NCBI RefSeq assembly: GCF_019175385.1
Contig: NC_083341.1
Span: forward strand, 93,708,321-93,772,320
Direction: 5' to 3'
Length of the DNA stretch: 64,000 nt
From: Lycium barbarum
Taxonomy: Eukaryota > Streptophyta > Magnoliopsida > Solanales > Solanaceae
In this document: positions 1-12,434 of the stretch, one piece after another
Position numbering within the stretch: position 1 is the stretch's first letter
How the letters are laid out: every line of letters starts with the position of its first letter
The notes under the pieces: model-generated
The model's input: only the letters and a program-made list of their open reading frames with translations
Told to the model about the DNA's origin: nothing
The model's database searches: none
Made by a program: the position numbers and the translations under genes

Positions 1-1210
1 AGATAATCAACAATATAAGTGTGTTTGAACTAAAGCTATAGCAAATTGAGCAGCATCTCCTTTGTTTCTACTACTTTCCCCATATCATATTTCATCTCCC
101 AGACGTCAATATTAACATTCATACTATCATCATCAATGACTTTAGTCAAATTCATCATTATCCAATTCCTACAATTTCCTCTCACGGTTATCCATAGTCA
201 TAATCATACTACAATGTTACATTCATTCTCATCTAAAGTTTCTCTCATACTCCTAACATCATTCATAACGTGATTACAACCTCAACATACCAAGATTCAT
301 GATTCATATTAATCTGCTATTCACAATTGCCACTAATCTTATCTTTTGTCATCCATTTTCCATTTTCTTCCATAATCCAAGTGTTTCAACTTTTCCTTAC
401 CTTAAAAAACATGGAATAATCATGAAACTCACCTTTGAATGCGAAGGAATTGGTTTTGGTTGGCAATACTTCACATGGAGAAAACCCTAACTTCACTCCC
501 AAGAGAATTCTTGACTTGAAGGAACCCTAGTGAGCTTTTTGCACTTGATTCACGTGAATTCTTGATATTGATCTTAGCTTTCCTTTGTATTCTTGTATAT
601 GAAGTGTGTGTGGAACCCTCTAGAAGCTTGGAGAGAAGTGGAGAAGTGAGGAGAATGAATATAATGAAGTGGGATCGCATGTAAATACTTGGAATAACTC
701 AACTCGTCGGGACTTATACGGTCCGTATAACATTTCACGGTCCGTATAAGTGTTCGTGTTTCACCACCATGGAACACATAGTTTCTGTTGGGTTATACGA
801 ACCATTATACGGTCCGTATAAAGTTCCACGGGCCGTATAATGTGGTCGTGTAACTCACAGTTTTTCTGAAGTTGTCCTTGTTGTTTCGTTTGATCTCCAA
901 TCCTTATACAACCTTCTTAACACTTGTTTAATACTTCATTAATGATCTAAACATCCCTATAACTTGCCCTCAAGGCCTTGCCAAACAATTCTTAATGCAA
1001 TAATTTATGAAACCTTTCCTAAACCCCACTTATACTCCACTTGCCCTTACTAATCCTTATTCTTGTCAATTCATATAACTTCAAAATCTTAACGTATGCA
1101 TTCTAAGACCACTAATTATCCGTCTTATAGTCTTAAGAACTTCCTGTTATCCTTAAGCTCACAGTTGTTCACTCACTACAGGACGACATGAAATTTTCCA
1201 AGGTGTAACA
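1..1210 (-). mobile_element. LTR J, 5' part (chromovirus LTR, cut by window edge)
   Basis: On the minus strand the LTR begins at 1210 with TGTTACACCT and runs leftward out of the window. It aligns by eye with LTR F at about 3560-4765, so it belongs to the same Tekay-like family. It has a cluster of palindromes around TTATACGGTCCGTATAA at 714-841 and a weak TATA-like TATATTC at 657-663. It abuts a gag sequence at 1211 with no polypurine tract between them. It is therefore either the 3' LTR of a deleted element or, more likely given the clean terminus, a separate insertion into that gag. Confidence 0.75.
714..841. repeat. Palindrome cluster in LTR J
   Basis: TTATACGGTCCGTATAA (8-bp arms around one central base) occurs at 714-730 and 805-821. 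Partial copies lie at 737-749, 793-800 and 827-841. The same cluster occurs in LTR F and LTR A at the same place, some 360-500 bp from the LTR 5' end. The function is unknown; a promoter-proximal binding site is inferred from the position. Confidence 0.85.
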
Positions 1211-2128
1211 ATGACTGCCTCGATCCCCCGCTGTAGTCGCTATCGGCACCCATAGGTCTGGCCCTCTTACACTGCCCCCGATCAATGTCGTGCTCACCCC
1301 TTTGTGGATATTGCTGCTCTTCTAAATTTTGGGCGTGGGCCTGAATACGAAAAACATCCATCACCTCTTAAAACGAAGCTGTCAAGCCGTCTTTAAACAA
1401 ATGTGGCCCTAGGCCACTCACAAACCTATGCACTCTATCTCCCATATCGGCCACCATAGTCGGAGCATATCTAGACAATGAATTAAAGTGAAGGCTACAC
1501 TCCCGGGCACTCATTTTTCCTTGTTTTAAATTCAGGAACCTGTCAGCACGGGCCCTTCGAACCTCGGGTGGAAAATAATGATGAATGAAGGCGTCTACAA
1601 ACTCTTGCCAAACTGGAGGGGGTGCATTCTCTTTTATTGAAGATATCTAATTATTATACCAAAGGACCGCCACATCCCGGAGTCTATAAGATGCCAATTC
1701 CACGGATTCTATTTCGAAGGCATGGATAATTTTCAATCTTCTCAACATCTCACATCTCATCAATAAAACCTTGCGGGTCTTCATTCGGCTTTGGCTCGAA
1801 AAACTCTAGAGGGTTTAAACTCATAAAATCTCGGGCTCGAGTACTAGTTGCCCTGTCGCTTGGACCCGTACTCTGCCGCTGTGCCTGAGCGGCAACTAAC
1901 TGTGTTAATAGTTTAATAGTTTCGGTCATTTGTTGACCCGAAGCAGCCGGTGGAGGAACTGGAGGCATAGGAGCTGGAGCTGAAGCCCCCTCTCGCTCTT
2001 CTAAATTGGGCGAAGTGTGAGAGGTATTAGATGGAGCCTCATTATATGATTCACCTTCTTCTACATTGGTTGGCGGCTCCCTTTCCATCTGCCCTTCTGG
2101 TGGCTGCGGCCTTTCTATTTACCGGCAT
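1211..2128 (-). pseudogene. Truncated gag of element F (chromovirus capsid polyprotein)
   Basis: Reading from an ATG at 2128, the reverse strand encodes a Gag N-terminus. A +1 shift leads into a 112-residue open stretch at 2088-1750 that contains LLTQLVAAQAQRQ, the typical start of a Tekay-type Gag, followed by the DPQGFIDEM segment. After another shift come RVHRFVSGLGPHL and RIQAHAQNLEEQQ, the conserved retrotransposon Gag core (shared with the gag at 27.2-28.2 kb). The zinc knuckle and all of pol are missing because the sequence ends at the terminus of LTR J. At least two frameshifts and in-frame stops make it non-functional. In an intact element Gag forms the cytoplasmic virus-like particle. 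Confidence 0.8.
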
Positions 2129-2240
2129 TACTGAAATCATAACACACCATTAGGAAGGAGAAAATATTATAACATGGCTCTATCGCACGATCTCATAAGA
2201 AGAAGAATGGACATTTTTCCTAAATGCCCCGCAGTCTATT

Positions 2241-2274
2241 GTTTATAAGTGTGGCACGCTTCACACCTATAAAC
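2241..2274 (-). promoter_or_regulatory. 34-nt leader hairpin of element F (dimerisation/packaging candidate)
   Basis: Outer arms GTTTATA/TATAAAC and inner arms GTGTG/CACAC enclose an 8-nt loop. It lies 46 nt from the primer site. Five other elements in this window carry a hairpin of exactly the same 34-nt length at an almost identical spacing. In this copy the loop is not palindromic. Confidence 0.6.
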
Positions 2275-2320
2275 GAGACTCTCCTGGACACGGCTCGTAG
2301 ACACACCCTAGGACAGAACT

Positions 2321-2332
2321 GCTCTAATTCCA
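2321..2332 (-). promoter_or_regulatory. Primer binding site of element F, mutated
   Basis: On the minus strand it reads TGGAATTAGAGC, two changes from TGGTATCAGAGC, the sequence complementary to the 3' end of plant initiator tRNA-Met. It lies 4 nt from the LTR end, as expected for the start of minus-strand DNA synthesis. Confidence 0.75.
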
Positions 2333-2335
2333 CTT

Positions 2336-4765
2336 TGTCACGACTCGTCTAGGGGCCATGATGGGTACCCGGAGCTGACTACCGAGCACCACTCATCCTG
2401 CTAGTTATCATACTCAGCCTGAACATATATATAAACCCCAAAGATATATATGGATATACACAAGCCCGAACGGCTACAAAAATGATATACAAAAATGTAC
2501 ACTGATATCATTATGGGACACAACTTACCCACACGTATGTATCTACGAGCCTCTACTAGAGTACTAGACATAAGTATAGGACAGGACCCCGTCGTACCCA
2601 AATATACACAAAATAATGTATCAAAATAGCACCTCCGGAATAATGGATTGCCCCTACAATCTACTGATAAGCTCTTATGGATCCGCACCGTCGCCTTGTC
2701 TACCTGTGAGCATGAATATACCGTCCAAAAAGAAAGGACGTCAGTACGAACAATGTACTGAGTATGTAAAGCATAAAAAACAATAATACATCGATGAAAC
2801 AAAGAGACATCAAGTAAGAAACAACCTGTAACAGACTTTCACTTAAGACTGAATAATGCATGCTATCTTACTTCATAAACATCATCATATCATGTATGCA
2901 TATAAAAGTTGGCCGACCATATAGGTGCGGTGTGATCATCATTAGCCAGCGTCCAGGTCTCCCGCGTCCGGGGTAAACATCTCATGCCGCCTATTAGTGG
3001 TGTCTGCCCATGCCATCTAGACATGGTGTATACGCTGCCCGCCTTAGCGGTGTCTGCCCGGCCTTATAGGCACGGTGTAATCTCCTTATCATATACTTAC
3101 CATGAATCATGTGTAAAAACTCAAAGACAACTATAACTCTATCGGGGTGACGTAAGGTCGTGAACCCCCGATTCCATTATGGAATATTCATAAGCATCCT
3201 GCCTCACCTTGAAGGAACTGGTATTATAAGGTGAGTATAACAACAGTGGATAATATCAAGGAATCATTTTCTTCATAAGAATCGCATCATGATCTTTGGA
3301 ATTCTAGACTTAAACTTATCATCATCATTTTCATTTTCATAACATATTTCTTAACTTTATCTCATGAGAAGCTCTTTATATCATAGGCTCAAAATTTTCA
3401 GAATGTAAGAAAGTCATGGAGAGATAGGGAAAATCATGTCGTAGGAATCATGCCTTAGAAAGAAGGGACTAGCCTTACATACCTTTTCGTTTAGTTACTT
3501 TATCACTTGAACGTTCCCCTCTAATATTCACGTTTCTACCTTCAAGAGAGTTCATACTAATATTAGATAATAGATAACGTATGCATGCTTGCGCTAAAGC
3601 TAGAGAAAATTGGGCAACGTCTCCTTTGTTTATACAAATTTCTCCATATCATTTATCAACTCCCAAACGTCAATAACAATATCCATAATATCATACTCAA
3701 TAACCTTCATCAACCATACATTATTCAATTCTCCTACTTCCATTTCAAGGGCATCCATAACCATGGTAATAATACAAGATTAGCTTCATCCCCATATAAT
3801 GTTTCTCCCATGTTCTTAATATCATTTATAACATAACTATACTCGTAACATACAAAGAATCATGATTCGTATTAAGCTACTACTCAAAATGTCACTATTC
3901 TCATATTTGTAACCCATTTTTTTATCTCCTTCTATAATCCAAGTCTTTCAACCACTAAATTGTCTAAATAGCATGGACGAATCATAAAACTCACCTTTTA
4001 TTGTGTAGGAGCAAGTTTTGGATGATAATCTTTCACTTGAAGAAAAACCCTACCTTCAATCCCAAGAGTTTTCTTGTCTTGTATGAACCCTAGTGAGCTT
4101 CTTGCACTTAATTTCCTTGGTTTGATGATGTTGATCCTTAATTTCTCTTGGATTTTTGTAGATGAAGTGTAGAGAGAGTTCTAGAGACTTCTTGAGGTGT
4201 GGAGAGAAAATGAAATGAAATAAATGAACTTGGGGTCCCTTATATCAATTTAAAAATTTGTCCCGACCGAGTTATGCGAACACACATACGGTCTGTACAA
4301 TTTATACGGTCCGTATGTGTGACCGTATAATGGTTCTAGTGGAGGCCCCAATTCTGGGCAGTTATACGGCTATGTATACGGGCCGTATCTTTTATACGGT
4401 CCGTATAGTGAACCGTACAATCCACTGTTTTTCGAAGCTTGTCCTCGTTGACTCGTTTTGCCTCTAATCCTTATGGAACCTTCTTAATAATTGTTTAGCA
4501 CTTCATTAACAATCTAAGGGGCGTTATAACTCTTCTTTAAGACATCATTAAGTTCACGTTAACTCGGTGCTTTGCAAACCCCTTTTCAAAACACGACTTA
4601 TGCTTAACATTCTTTAATGAACTTTCTTCTCGTGCTTCAAACGTCTTTGGAATCTTAATGGAAACTGTTAAGTACTACTTCTTACTCGTAGAAACATCAT
4701 ATACTTCTTTACCTGCGTTAATCTATTTCACTGTACAATGACATGAAATTTTTCGAGGTGTAAAA
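2336..4765 (-). mobile_element. 5' LTR of element F
   Basis: This LTR of about 2.43 kb ends at the primer site with TGTCACGAC (reverse of TCGTGACA) and on the other side with a mutated TTTTACACCTCG start. It holds palindromes around TTATACGGTCCGTATA at 4302-4318 and 4391-4407, and a TATA-like TATAAGGG at 4237-4244 just downstream in the sense direction. An array of repeated ACCGTGCC/GGCCG units lies at 2900-3085, and a multi-hairpin block at 2700-2761. Its right end sits inside the RNase H of element H, so F is inserted in H. Confidence 0.85.
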
Positions 4766-4766
4766 A

Positions 4767-4851
4767 TGTAGATAATGTTTTCAGATCTTAAATGCATGAA
4801 TCACTGCATCTAACTCCAAATCATGGCTCAAATAGTCCTTCTCGTGCTTCC
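4767..4851 (-). pseudogene. RNase H fragment of element H
   Basis: The reverse strand encodes RKHEKDYLSHDLELDAVIHA, the RNase H core that matches [20 protein letters not shown] of element B. It is the continuation of the RNase H that stops at 7093, separated from it by solo LTR G. On its left it is cut by LTR F. The remaining integrase of H would lie left of the window. Confidence 0.85.
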
Positions 4852-7092
4852 TGTGACGACCCAGTTGGAGGGTCATGACGGGCACCCGGAGTTGGCCTAC
4901 CGAGACATACACCTCGTAATCATTTCTAGGTAGGCCATAAGCTAACTCATAAGTATCATACTTTGTAAGAACGAGTATCACAATATAATGTCACATTATT
5001 ATGTAATCACCAACAACGATGCCTATAATCATAAGTCGCCAAGGCTGTCTAAATGCTATACACCAATATGTACCGACGAAGCTGCGAAATATCTAGGTAC
5101 ATGCATTGGTCTACGAGCCTATATATATAGAATACAAGAATCCATAAGGATGGGGCAGGACTACGCCGTGCCTAAGTATATACACAAAAGGGAAGTACCA
5201 ATAAGCTACAGCTCCGGGACAACTAGAGCCTTTCTGGAGCTCCGCTGGTAAAGCTCTTAAGGGGCAGATTCGTCTATCCATCCACCTACGGGCATGAACG
5301 CAGCGTCCACAAGAAAGGACATCAGTACGAATAATGTACTGAGTATGTAAGACATGAATAATATTATAATGAGAAAACATGAAACACGACATAAAGTAAA
5401 GAGATAACTTGTACATCTGATTGCCTCTTAAGGAGGATGTCATGCATGCTTGCTTTAACTTCTTTTAAATAACATTATAAACACATACAAGTAAACTGCC
5501 TGACCATATAGGTACGGTGTTATGCTTCCCGGCCATATAGGCACGGTGTTATCATCATTAGCTCGCATCCGGGGCGTAAGCTGCCCACTGCAGTGGTGTG
5601 TCTGCCTTGCCGCCTATTGGGCAGAGCGATGTTATTAAGATACATACATATTTATAAAGCATGCATGAGAGCCCAAGTGAAAGCTATAACTCTATCAGAG
5701 TGACGTATAGTCGGTAACCTCCGATTTATATTATGGAATAATCATCATCACTATATCTCACCTCGAAGGAACAATTCATAAGGTGAGATCAACAACAATG
5801 AGCAATTCAAGAAAATCATGAAATAAAATCAATAATCTCATAATAGCGTTAAAATCATAGCTTTAGAACATCTAGACATAGAATCATCATCCTTATCATT
5901 ATCTTCATAAAGCATACTCATCTTTAGCTTCATAAGAAACTTTGGAATCGTGAACTCTCTAAATTTTGAGGATAAGGACATTAGGGAAAATATGTATGAA
6001 TACACATTAAAAGAGTCATGCCTTTGGAAAGAAAGGGACTCGCCTTAACATACCTGATTGATCTCCTATGAATTAACGCTTATTCTCCCGAACATGTAAA
6101 TCTACATTCAAGAGAAATTATACTACCGTTAGACTTATTTTCATATGCCTATCTCAAGTCTTTAAATCAAACTCCGTTAGAATCTGCCAAAATTCGGGCA
6201 ACATCTCCCCTGTTTATATCCCTAGCCCGAAATCATAATTTCAGCAACCAACACAACCACAACAACAACAACACCAATAACATTATCCTCAATACCAAAA
6301 TATTCCCTAAACATCCCACACGATGTTTATCCTATTTTTCAACCAACGAATTCGATATACGTCCCTTAAATAACTTTATCTCAATAATTAAACCAAAATC
6401 AATAACAAAAAAAGGAAGATTCATACCTTACTTCCGCTAAAACTGTGATATCTTCAATATTCACCTTGAATTCCAGCCAAGATTCACTGCAATACGATAT
6501 TATAATCGCAACTATGCACCGTCGGAACCTGAATCCGGAGATTAATGTTGATTCGTGTTAAAATTTGAGGTTTGGAGCTTAGGAGAATTTTCCAGATAAT
6601 TAGAGAAGTTTTGGATCAGAAATAAGGGGGTAAGCCCCCTTATATAGTGTTCGAGATTCTGTCCAAACCAATTTAAAATTTACTCAACGCATTCGCGCCT
6701 CCTTGGGGCGCGTTCGAGCTGAGTTGTCTCCTGGCTCCTCTGTGCGTTCGTGCCACCCCCAGGTGCATTCACGCAGAGTTAATCCCTGCTCTAGTAGCCT
6801 GTCTTAGAATGATCATAACGCTTGATCCTGATGTCCGTTAGATGCGCGATTTGTTGCATTCGAAACTAGACTTCCTGAACTTTATTTTAGAATTTTTTAC
6901 TTTGCTCCAACACTCCTCATATACTAAAAAATATCCTTTCTCCAACTTGGGCCAAAATTACCCCCCCCCCCCCCCCCCCAGTCATAGGTTAAGCACTTAT
7001 GATCTCATATATCTTTGGAGGTAACTCCAATGTCCACGATTGAACAACTAATGCCTAGAAAATCTCAATGTACAAACTTACGAGGTGTAACA
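4852..7092 (-). mobile_element. Solo LTR G with 5-bp target duplication
   Basis: A 2241-bp LTR runs from TGTGACGAC to GTGTAACA, flanked on both sides by CTTCC (4847-4851 and 7093-7097). Host RNase H codons continue directly on both sides, so this is one LTR left after recombination between the two LTRs of a full element. It carries a TATA-like TATATAAG at 6639-6646 on the minus strand, GC-rich repeats at 6680-6775 and a C-run at 6961-6979. Repeated ACCGT/GGCC units lie at 5490-5640 and the multi-hairpin block at 5284-5343. Confidence 0.93.
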
Positions 7093-8640
7093 CTTCCTCA
7101 GCTGGCCTCGAAGCATAATCAATAACCTTACCGTGCTGCAGCAACACACAACCCAATCCAATGCTTGAGGTTTCATAATAGATAGCATAACCCTTTGATC
7201 CCTTTAGAAGTGCCAAAACTGGTGCTGAAGTCAGTCTGTTCTTCAACTCTTGAAAACTCCGCTCACAAGCGTCTGTCCACTGGAACTTGGCTGCCCTCTA
7301 AGTCAGCTTCGTCGATGGTCCTGAAAGAGAGGAGAAGCCCTCTACAAATCACATGTAATATCCTGCCAGCCCCAGAAAATTACGAACCTCCATTGGTGTC
7401 GTGGGTTTAGGACAAGTCTTCATGGCCTCTATCTTTTAAATATTAACCTGATGCCTTCATCTGATACAATATATCCGAGAAAAGCTACGAAGTTCAGCCA
7501 GAATTCACATTTAGAGAACTTTACGTATAGCTTATGGTCCTGAAGAACTCTGAGCACAGCACACAAATGATCTACCTGCTTAGCCTCTGATCTAGAGTAG
7601 ACTAGAATATCATCGATAAACACAATCACAAATAGTTCTAAGAAGGCTCTAAATACACTATTCATCAAGTCAATGAACACTGCTGGGACGTTAGTTAACC
7701 CAAAAGACATCACGAGAAACTCAAAGTGGCCATATCTTGTCCTGAATACGGTCTTCGGAATATCTTTCTCTCTGACCCTGATATGATAATACCCTGACCT
7801 CAAGTCTATCTTTGAAAAGCATTTGGCACCTTGCAACTGATCAAATAAATCATCAATCCTCGGGAGTGGATACTTGTTCTTTATTATCACCTTGTTCAGC
7901 TGTATGTATCTATACACATCCGCAATAAGCCATCTTTCTTTTTTACAAATAACACTGGTGCTCCCCACAGCGACGTACTAGGCCTAATAAAATCCTTCTC
8001 GAGCAAATCCTTCAACTGTTATTTTTGTTCCTTCAACTCAGCAGGGGCTATTTTATAAGGAAAAATAGATATCGGCTGAGTATCTGGTAGCTCTATATCA
8101 AAGTCAATCTCCTGCTCCGGCGGAAGGCCTGGAAGTTCTTCTGCAAATACATCTGGGAATTCATTAACCACTGGAACAAAATGAAGGGTCGGCGGTTCTG
8201 CATCTGGATTCTGGACTCGAACAGTATGACAAATACAACCGTTTGTGATCATCTTTCTTGCCTTGAGATAGGACATAAACCTACCTTTTGGCGAATTCCA
8301 TTCCAGAACTAACTCTCCTGAAAACTAATACCGAACCATCTTTGTTCTGCAATTCACGTTGGCATAATAAGAAGCCAACCAGTCCATACCCATAATAACA
8401 TCAAAGTCTACCATATCTAACTCGATCAAGTCTGCTACGGTATGATGATTACAGATTATAACTACATAATTCCTGCATACTCGTTTAGCTATCACGGGGT
8501 CTCCAACAGATGTAGATACCTTAAAAGGCCTAATCATTTCAGGTTCTATCCCAAACTTACCAGCAATAAGAGGAGTGACGTATGATACAGTAGAACCTGG
8601 GTCTATCAATGCACATACGTCATGGGAGAAGACTGATAGT
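7093..8640 (-). pseudogene. pol: pol of element H: protease, reverse transcriptase, RNase H part
   Basis: Reading leftward the order is protease (8609-8325), a linker with the ELPGLPPE motif (8276-8019), RT (7968-7429) and the start of RNase H (7428-7093). The protease has IDPGSTVSY where the family normally has DSGST, so an active-site neighbour is changed. The RT keeps [12 protein letters not shown], the FGLTN region and the catalytic [10 protein letters not shown] (an F-I-D-D box). Stops and shifts separate the pieces: one between linker and RT near 8010, several in the RT connection domain at 7250-7430. RNase H is interrupted by LTR G. In life the polyprotein would copy RNA into DNA inside virus-like particles. 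This copy is dead. Confidence 0.92.
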
Positions 8641-10030
8641 ATACCTGTAACATCATCAGGCGACGACTCGAGATCTTGTCAACCAACCAATGCATAGATG
8701 CAGTATTGAGGACTGCTCGAGCTGAACACTCCACCCTGCCTCTGTCGTGGCCGGCTGATGTCTGAGAACCCTGCCCAGAAGGGCGTACATATGACGAAGA
8801 ACCAGCTGCAAATCCTGTTGGCTGAACTACACCTCCATCACCTCTCGACGGACAATCCCGTATAATATAGCCTAGAGGACCGCAAGTATAACACACATCT
8901 GAACACAGACAGCACTGTTCGTCATGTAACTTACCATACTGAGCGTATCGTGGCAGAGATGACCTCATCTGATCGAAATCACCCTAAATTAGGAACCAAA
9001 GCCCTGGAACTCTGGCCTGACCTAGAATAAGTGGGTTGATCATACCTCAATCCTGGAAACTGTTAAGGCGCAGCAGCCGCTGAATTGGCTGAATGCCTAG
9101 GAAACTGCTGTCTGTGACCACCCTGGTACTCGCCAAAAAAAAACCAGAAGATCTAGCTTTTTTACTCTGGCCCCTATCACGCTCTCAATCAGCTCGCTGC
9201 TGCTGCTTCCGCTACCCTGCGCATATGCCTGAATATGAGAGATATACATACCCTTCTAAAATGAGCCCATCATGCAATCATTAGTCAAATGCGGCCCAAG
9301 TCCAATCATAAATAGGTGTACCCGATCCTCTATCTCAGCTATAATCGTGGGAGCATATTTGGCTAGTGAGTTAAAGTGAAGACAATACTCCCGAACATAC
9401 ATATTCCCCTAGCGTAGATTCAGAAATCGATCAACTCGAGCACGTCGGGTCTCTACTAGAAAATAGTGTCAAAGAAAAGCCTCTGTGAACTCTTGCCATA
9501 CTGCTGGAGGTGCACTAGTTCCCCCTAGACAACTCCCAAGTCTCATACCACTAAATGGAAACATCCCGCAAACCGTAGGAAGCTAACTCTACTGACTTAG
9601 TGTTAGAAGCATGCATTACCCTCAATGTCCTATGCATCCGATTTACAAAATTCTGCGAGTCCTCATCTGGTTTTGTTCCTGTAAATACTAGAGGGTCCAA
9701 ATTGATGAAGTCTCAAACCCTGGCACTAATAGCCCTAGCAGTATAACCAGTACCTGTACCCTGACACAAGGCCTGAGCGGCCACCAACTGAGTCAATAAC
9801 CGAATGGCATCTCGTATCTCTTGGCCCAGTGTATCATGTGGAGAAACTGAGGGTGCTGTAGCTACAGCCCCTTTAGGCTCCTTCGGACCGGAATGGTTCT
9901 TAGAAGGCGAAGAAGGGGCCTCACTTTGGGACTCACCCTAGCCAACATCTACTGCTGGCACCCGACTAGTACCCTCGTCTATCACAGCCTTACCTCTTTC
10001 GCTAGCTGAAGCTATCCTTATCATAGGCAT
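8641..10030 (-). pseudogene. gag: gag of element H
   Basis: The best start is the ATG at 10030, preceded by a pyrimidine-AG sequence ending TTTCAG. The N-terminal reading is interrupted by a stop near 9942. The LLTQLVAAQA segment follows, then the conserved core, then a zinc-knuckle-like region in the open stretch 8968-8606. The knuckle reads CYTCGPLG-Y-IIRDC, where the third ligand, normally His, is Tyr. Several stops and shifts lie at 9000-9700. Gag would form the particle and bind RNA through the knuckle. Confidence 0.8.
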
Positions 10031-10139
10031 CACTGAAATTAGAACACGCTATTAGAAAAAGAGCCCTGATGATATGACTCTAACGAATGAGATAAGATAA
10101 GAAAGAAGGACAACCATCCTAAATGCCCTGCAGCCTCCT

Positions 10140-10173
10140 GTTTATAAGTGTGGTGTACAACACACCCATAAAC
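10140..10173 (-). promoter_or_regulatory. 34-nt leader hairpin of element H
   Basis: Arms GTTTAT/ATAAAC and GTGTG/CACAC flank an 8-nt loop that reads TTGTACAC in the element's sense, containing the palindrome TGTACA (with its flanking base). It lies 45 nt from the primer site. Compared with elements B, C and D the loop palindrome has changed sequence. Confidence 0.6.
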
Positions 10174-10218
10174 AAAACTCTACTAGACACGGCTTGTAGA
10201 CAACCCTACGACAGAACT

Positions 10219-10230
10219 GCTCTAATACCA
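10219..10230 (-). promoter_or_regulatory. Primer binding site of element H
   Basis: In the minus-strand sense it reads TGGTATTAGAGC, one change from the site complementary to initiator tRNA-Met. It lies 4 nt from the 5' LTR. Confidence 0.85.
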
Positions 10231-10234
10231 AGTT

Positions 10235-11131
10235 TGTAACGACCCAAGCCGGAGGGCCATGACGGGCACTCGGGTCCTACCTGCTGAGCACCGCTAAAAC
10301 ATGCTTTTATATCATAATCGTACACAGAGATGGACCACGAGGGTCATTAGATGGAAACCTGATAGATTATAAGAGAACTATACTAAAAAAGGATGAGCCC
10401 GAAAAGACATACGTATATAACCATGCTGGACAAACTGTATGAGCCGACAAGGCCATCATAGACACCTATACAACAAAATATAGGCTGAGAGGGCCATGCA
10501 ACATCTAACTATACCACAACTGTCTACAAGCCTCTACTAGAGTACATGACATAATAAGGTCGGGAAAGGGCCCCAACATACCCATATTTACGAAAAAATA
10601 TACGTACCATGACTCGACAACAACTCCGAGAAAAGTGGAGTGCTCCAATATCAACTGAACGGCAACCTACGGAGGCGGGTCGTTAACCTGTCTACCTGAA
10701 CCTGTAGTCATGAAACGCAGCATCCCCCAGGCGAAAGAGGCGGCAGTACGGCTAAAGTACTGAGTATGCAAGGCATAAAAGTAACATAAAGGAGACAAGA
10801 AAGTACATAGGATAAAAGGAATGCAACTTGTATATATGAATTGCCACTGAGGGCTAATGATATGCATAAGTATCGTATATATGTGTATATAATGCCTGCT
10901 TATATATACATATATATAAGTATATAACGCCTGTCTAGCCTTTGTAGGCATCCCATCGTATCATATCAGCCTCTGCGGGCATCCCATCGTATCATATCAG
11001 CCTCTGCGGGCATAACCATCATCATATGACCTGCTGATCAGGTGGTAGTATGTATATAATATAGTAACCTTCCCCATAACTCATATAGATATAATATAAG
11101 TATACGTATATATAACGCCTGTGGGGTCATA

Positions 11132-11196
<65 letters not shown>

Positions 11197-12434
11197 GCAT
11201 GAATGTGATAAGAGTACATCCTGATTCGATCGGAGTGACGTAAGGTCGTTACACCTCTGAGCATCGTTATAAGACAGCATTTCCATCAATAAGTGATTCT
11301 ATGAAACACACTAAATCTGGAGAGGAGCTTGCTAAGAACAACATTAATAGTTTATGAATCAACATAGAACATCACTAGCTGCTAAGAATAGAATCATTAT
11401 GGAGTAGCGTTACATTTCGTTCATATGGATCATGCCAAAAGAAGGAAAGTTAGCCTTAACATACCTTATATCAACTCTTCTCGTAAGCACCCAAGCTTAG
11501 CTTCCTCTTAAGCAGAATCTACAATCACAAATATCATACTAACGTCACTATAACTCTCAACGACAACTAACGAACGCTAAACATATTCTAAACGAATTTG
11601 GACAGCATCTCCCTATAGTTTTCCCTACTTCCATAACTTCCAATCAAACAACAACACAAAAACAACATTCAACACAATATATACAAGCTAAACCAAACAT
11701 ATCCAGCCACAAAATCCCATCAACACAACTTTAACCCAAAATCAGTGCACAAAGACAACCTAACATATGGTTTTCACCTTCTCGCCTGTGATTCTTCAAC
11801 CAACTAACTTATTTATGACTTCTAACACTCCAAATACATAGAGGAGAGGTTAAATATTATTTTTACTTAGCTAGCTTCGCCTCTAAGAATCCTCAAAACT
11901 CAGCAACAACAACAAGAACTTAAACTTCAACTTACATCCAACACCTTTACTATGATCTTCCACCTTTGGAGAGTTGGATTTGGGCTTGGATCACTTAACT
12001 TATGTTCCTTAGGCTTGAGAGAGGGTTTGGAGGTTTCTAGTGAGTATTTTGGATGAGAGCGATATGAAAAATGATGTTGAATGAGGCTATCAACGAAAAT
12101 ATATCAACCAAAGTCGGCCACCGACTTTGATCTGTGTTGGCATCTACGACTATAGATGACCTCACAAATAATTTCTAGAAACTTCCTTAGCCTTGGCTCT
12201 CATATGTGACCATGATCTGCGAAGCAGATGTCCATCTGCATCGCAGATCATACGTTACACTTACCCGAACTTCGTCAAAATGTATTTTCTTCAATTGGTA
12301 TGATCCCGAACCTTTAGTTGCCAAATTATAACTCATATATGACCTTCCTCAACCTTTTAGAAACTTCATACTACCTTCGACTCATATTAGTTTACTTACG
12401 ACGCAAACAACGCAAAATTTTATGAGGTGTAACA
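10235..12434 (-). mobile_element. 5' LTR of element H
   Basis: A 2.2-kb LTR from TGTAACGAC at the primer side to GAGGTGTAACA at 12434. It contains a large inverted repeat at 12214-12249 (17-nt arms with one mismatch, 2-nt spacer). A 31-bp unit repeated about 2.5 times lies near 10936-11025, and the hairpin block at 10695-10762. A TG/TA microsatellite lies at 11132-11194. The right flank (12435 onward) is not retrotransposon H. The matching 3' LTR is outside the window. Confidence 0.88.
11132..11194. repeat. (TG)n(TA)n microsatellite
   Basis: About ten TG units are followed by more than twenty TA units, inside LTR H. Short IYIYIY reading frames here are artefacts of the repeat. Confidence 0.97.

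Noticed and set aside
2401..2802. 133-codon reverse-strand frame rich in Cys and Tyr
   Set aside because: It lies entirely inside LTR F over the hairpin block. Equivalent frames appear in other LTRs (for example 5111-5443, 55353-55700), so it reflects shared LTR sequence, not a gene.
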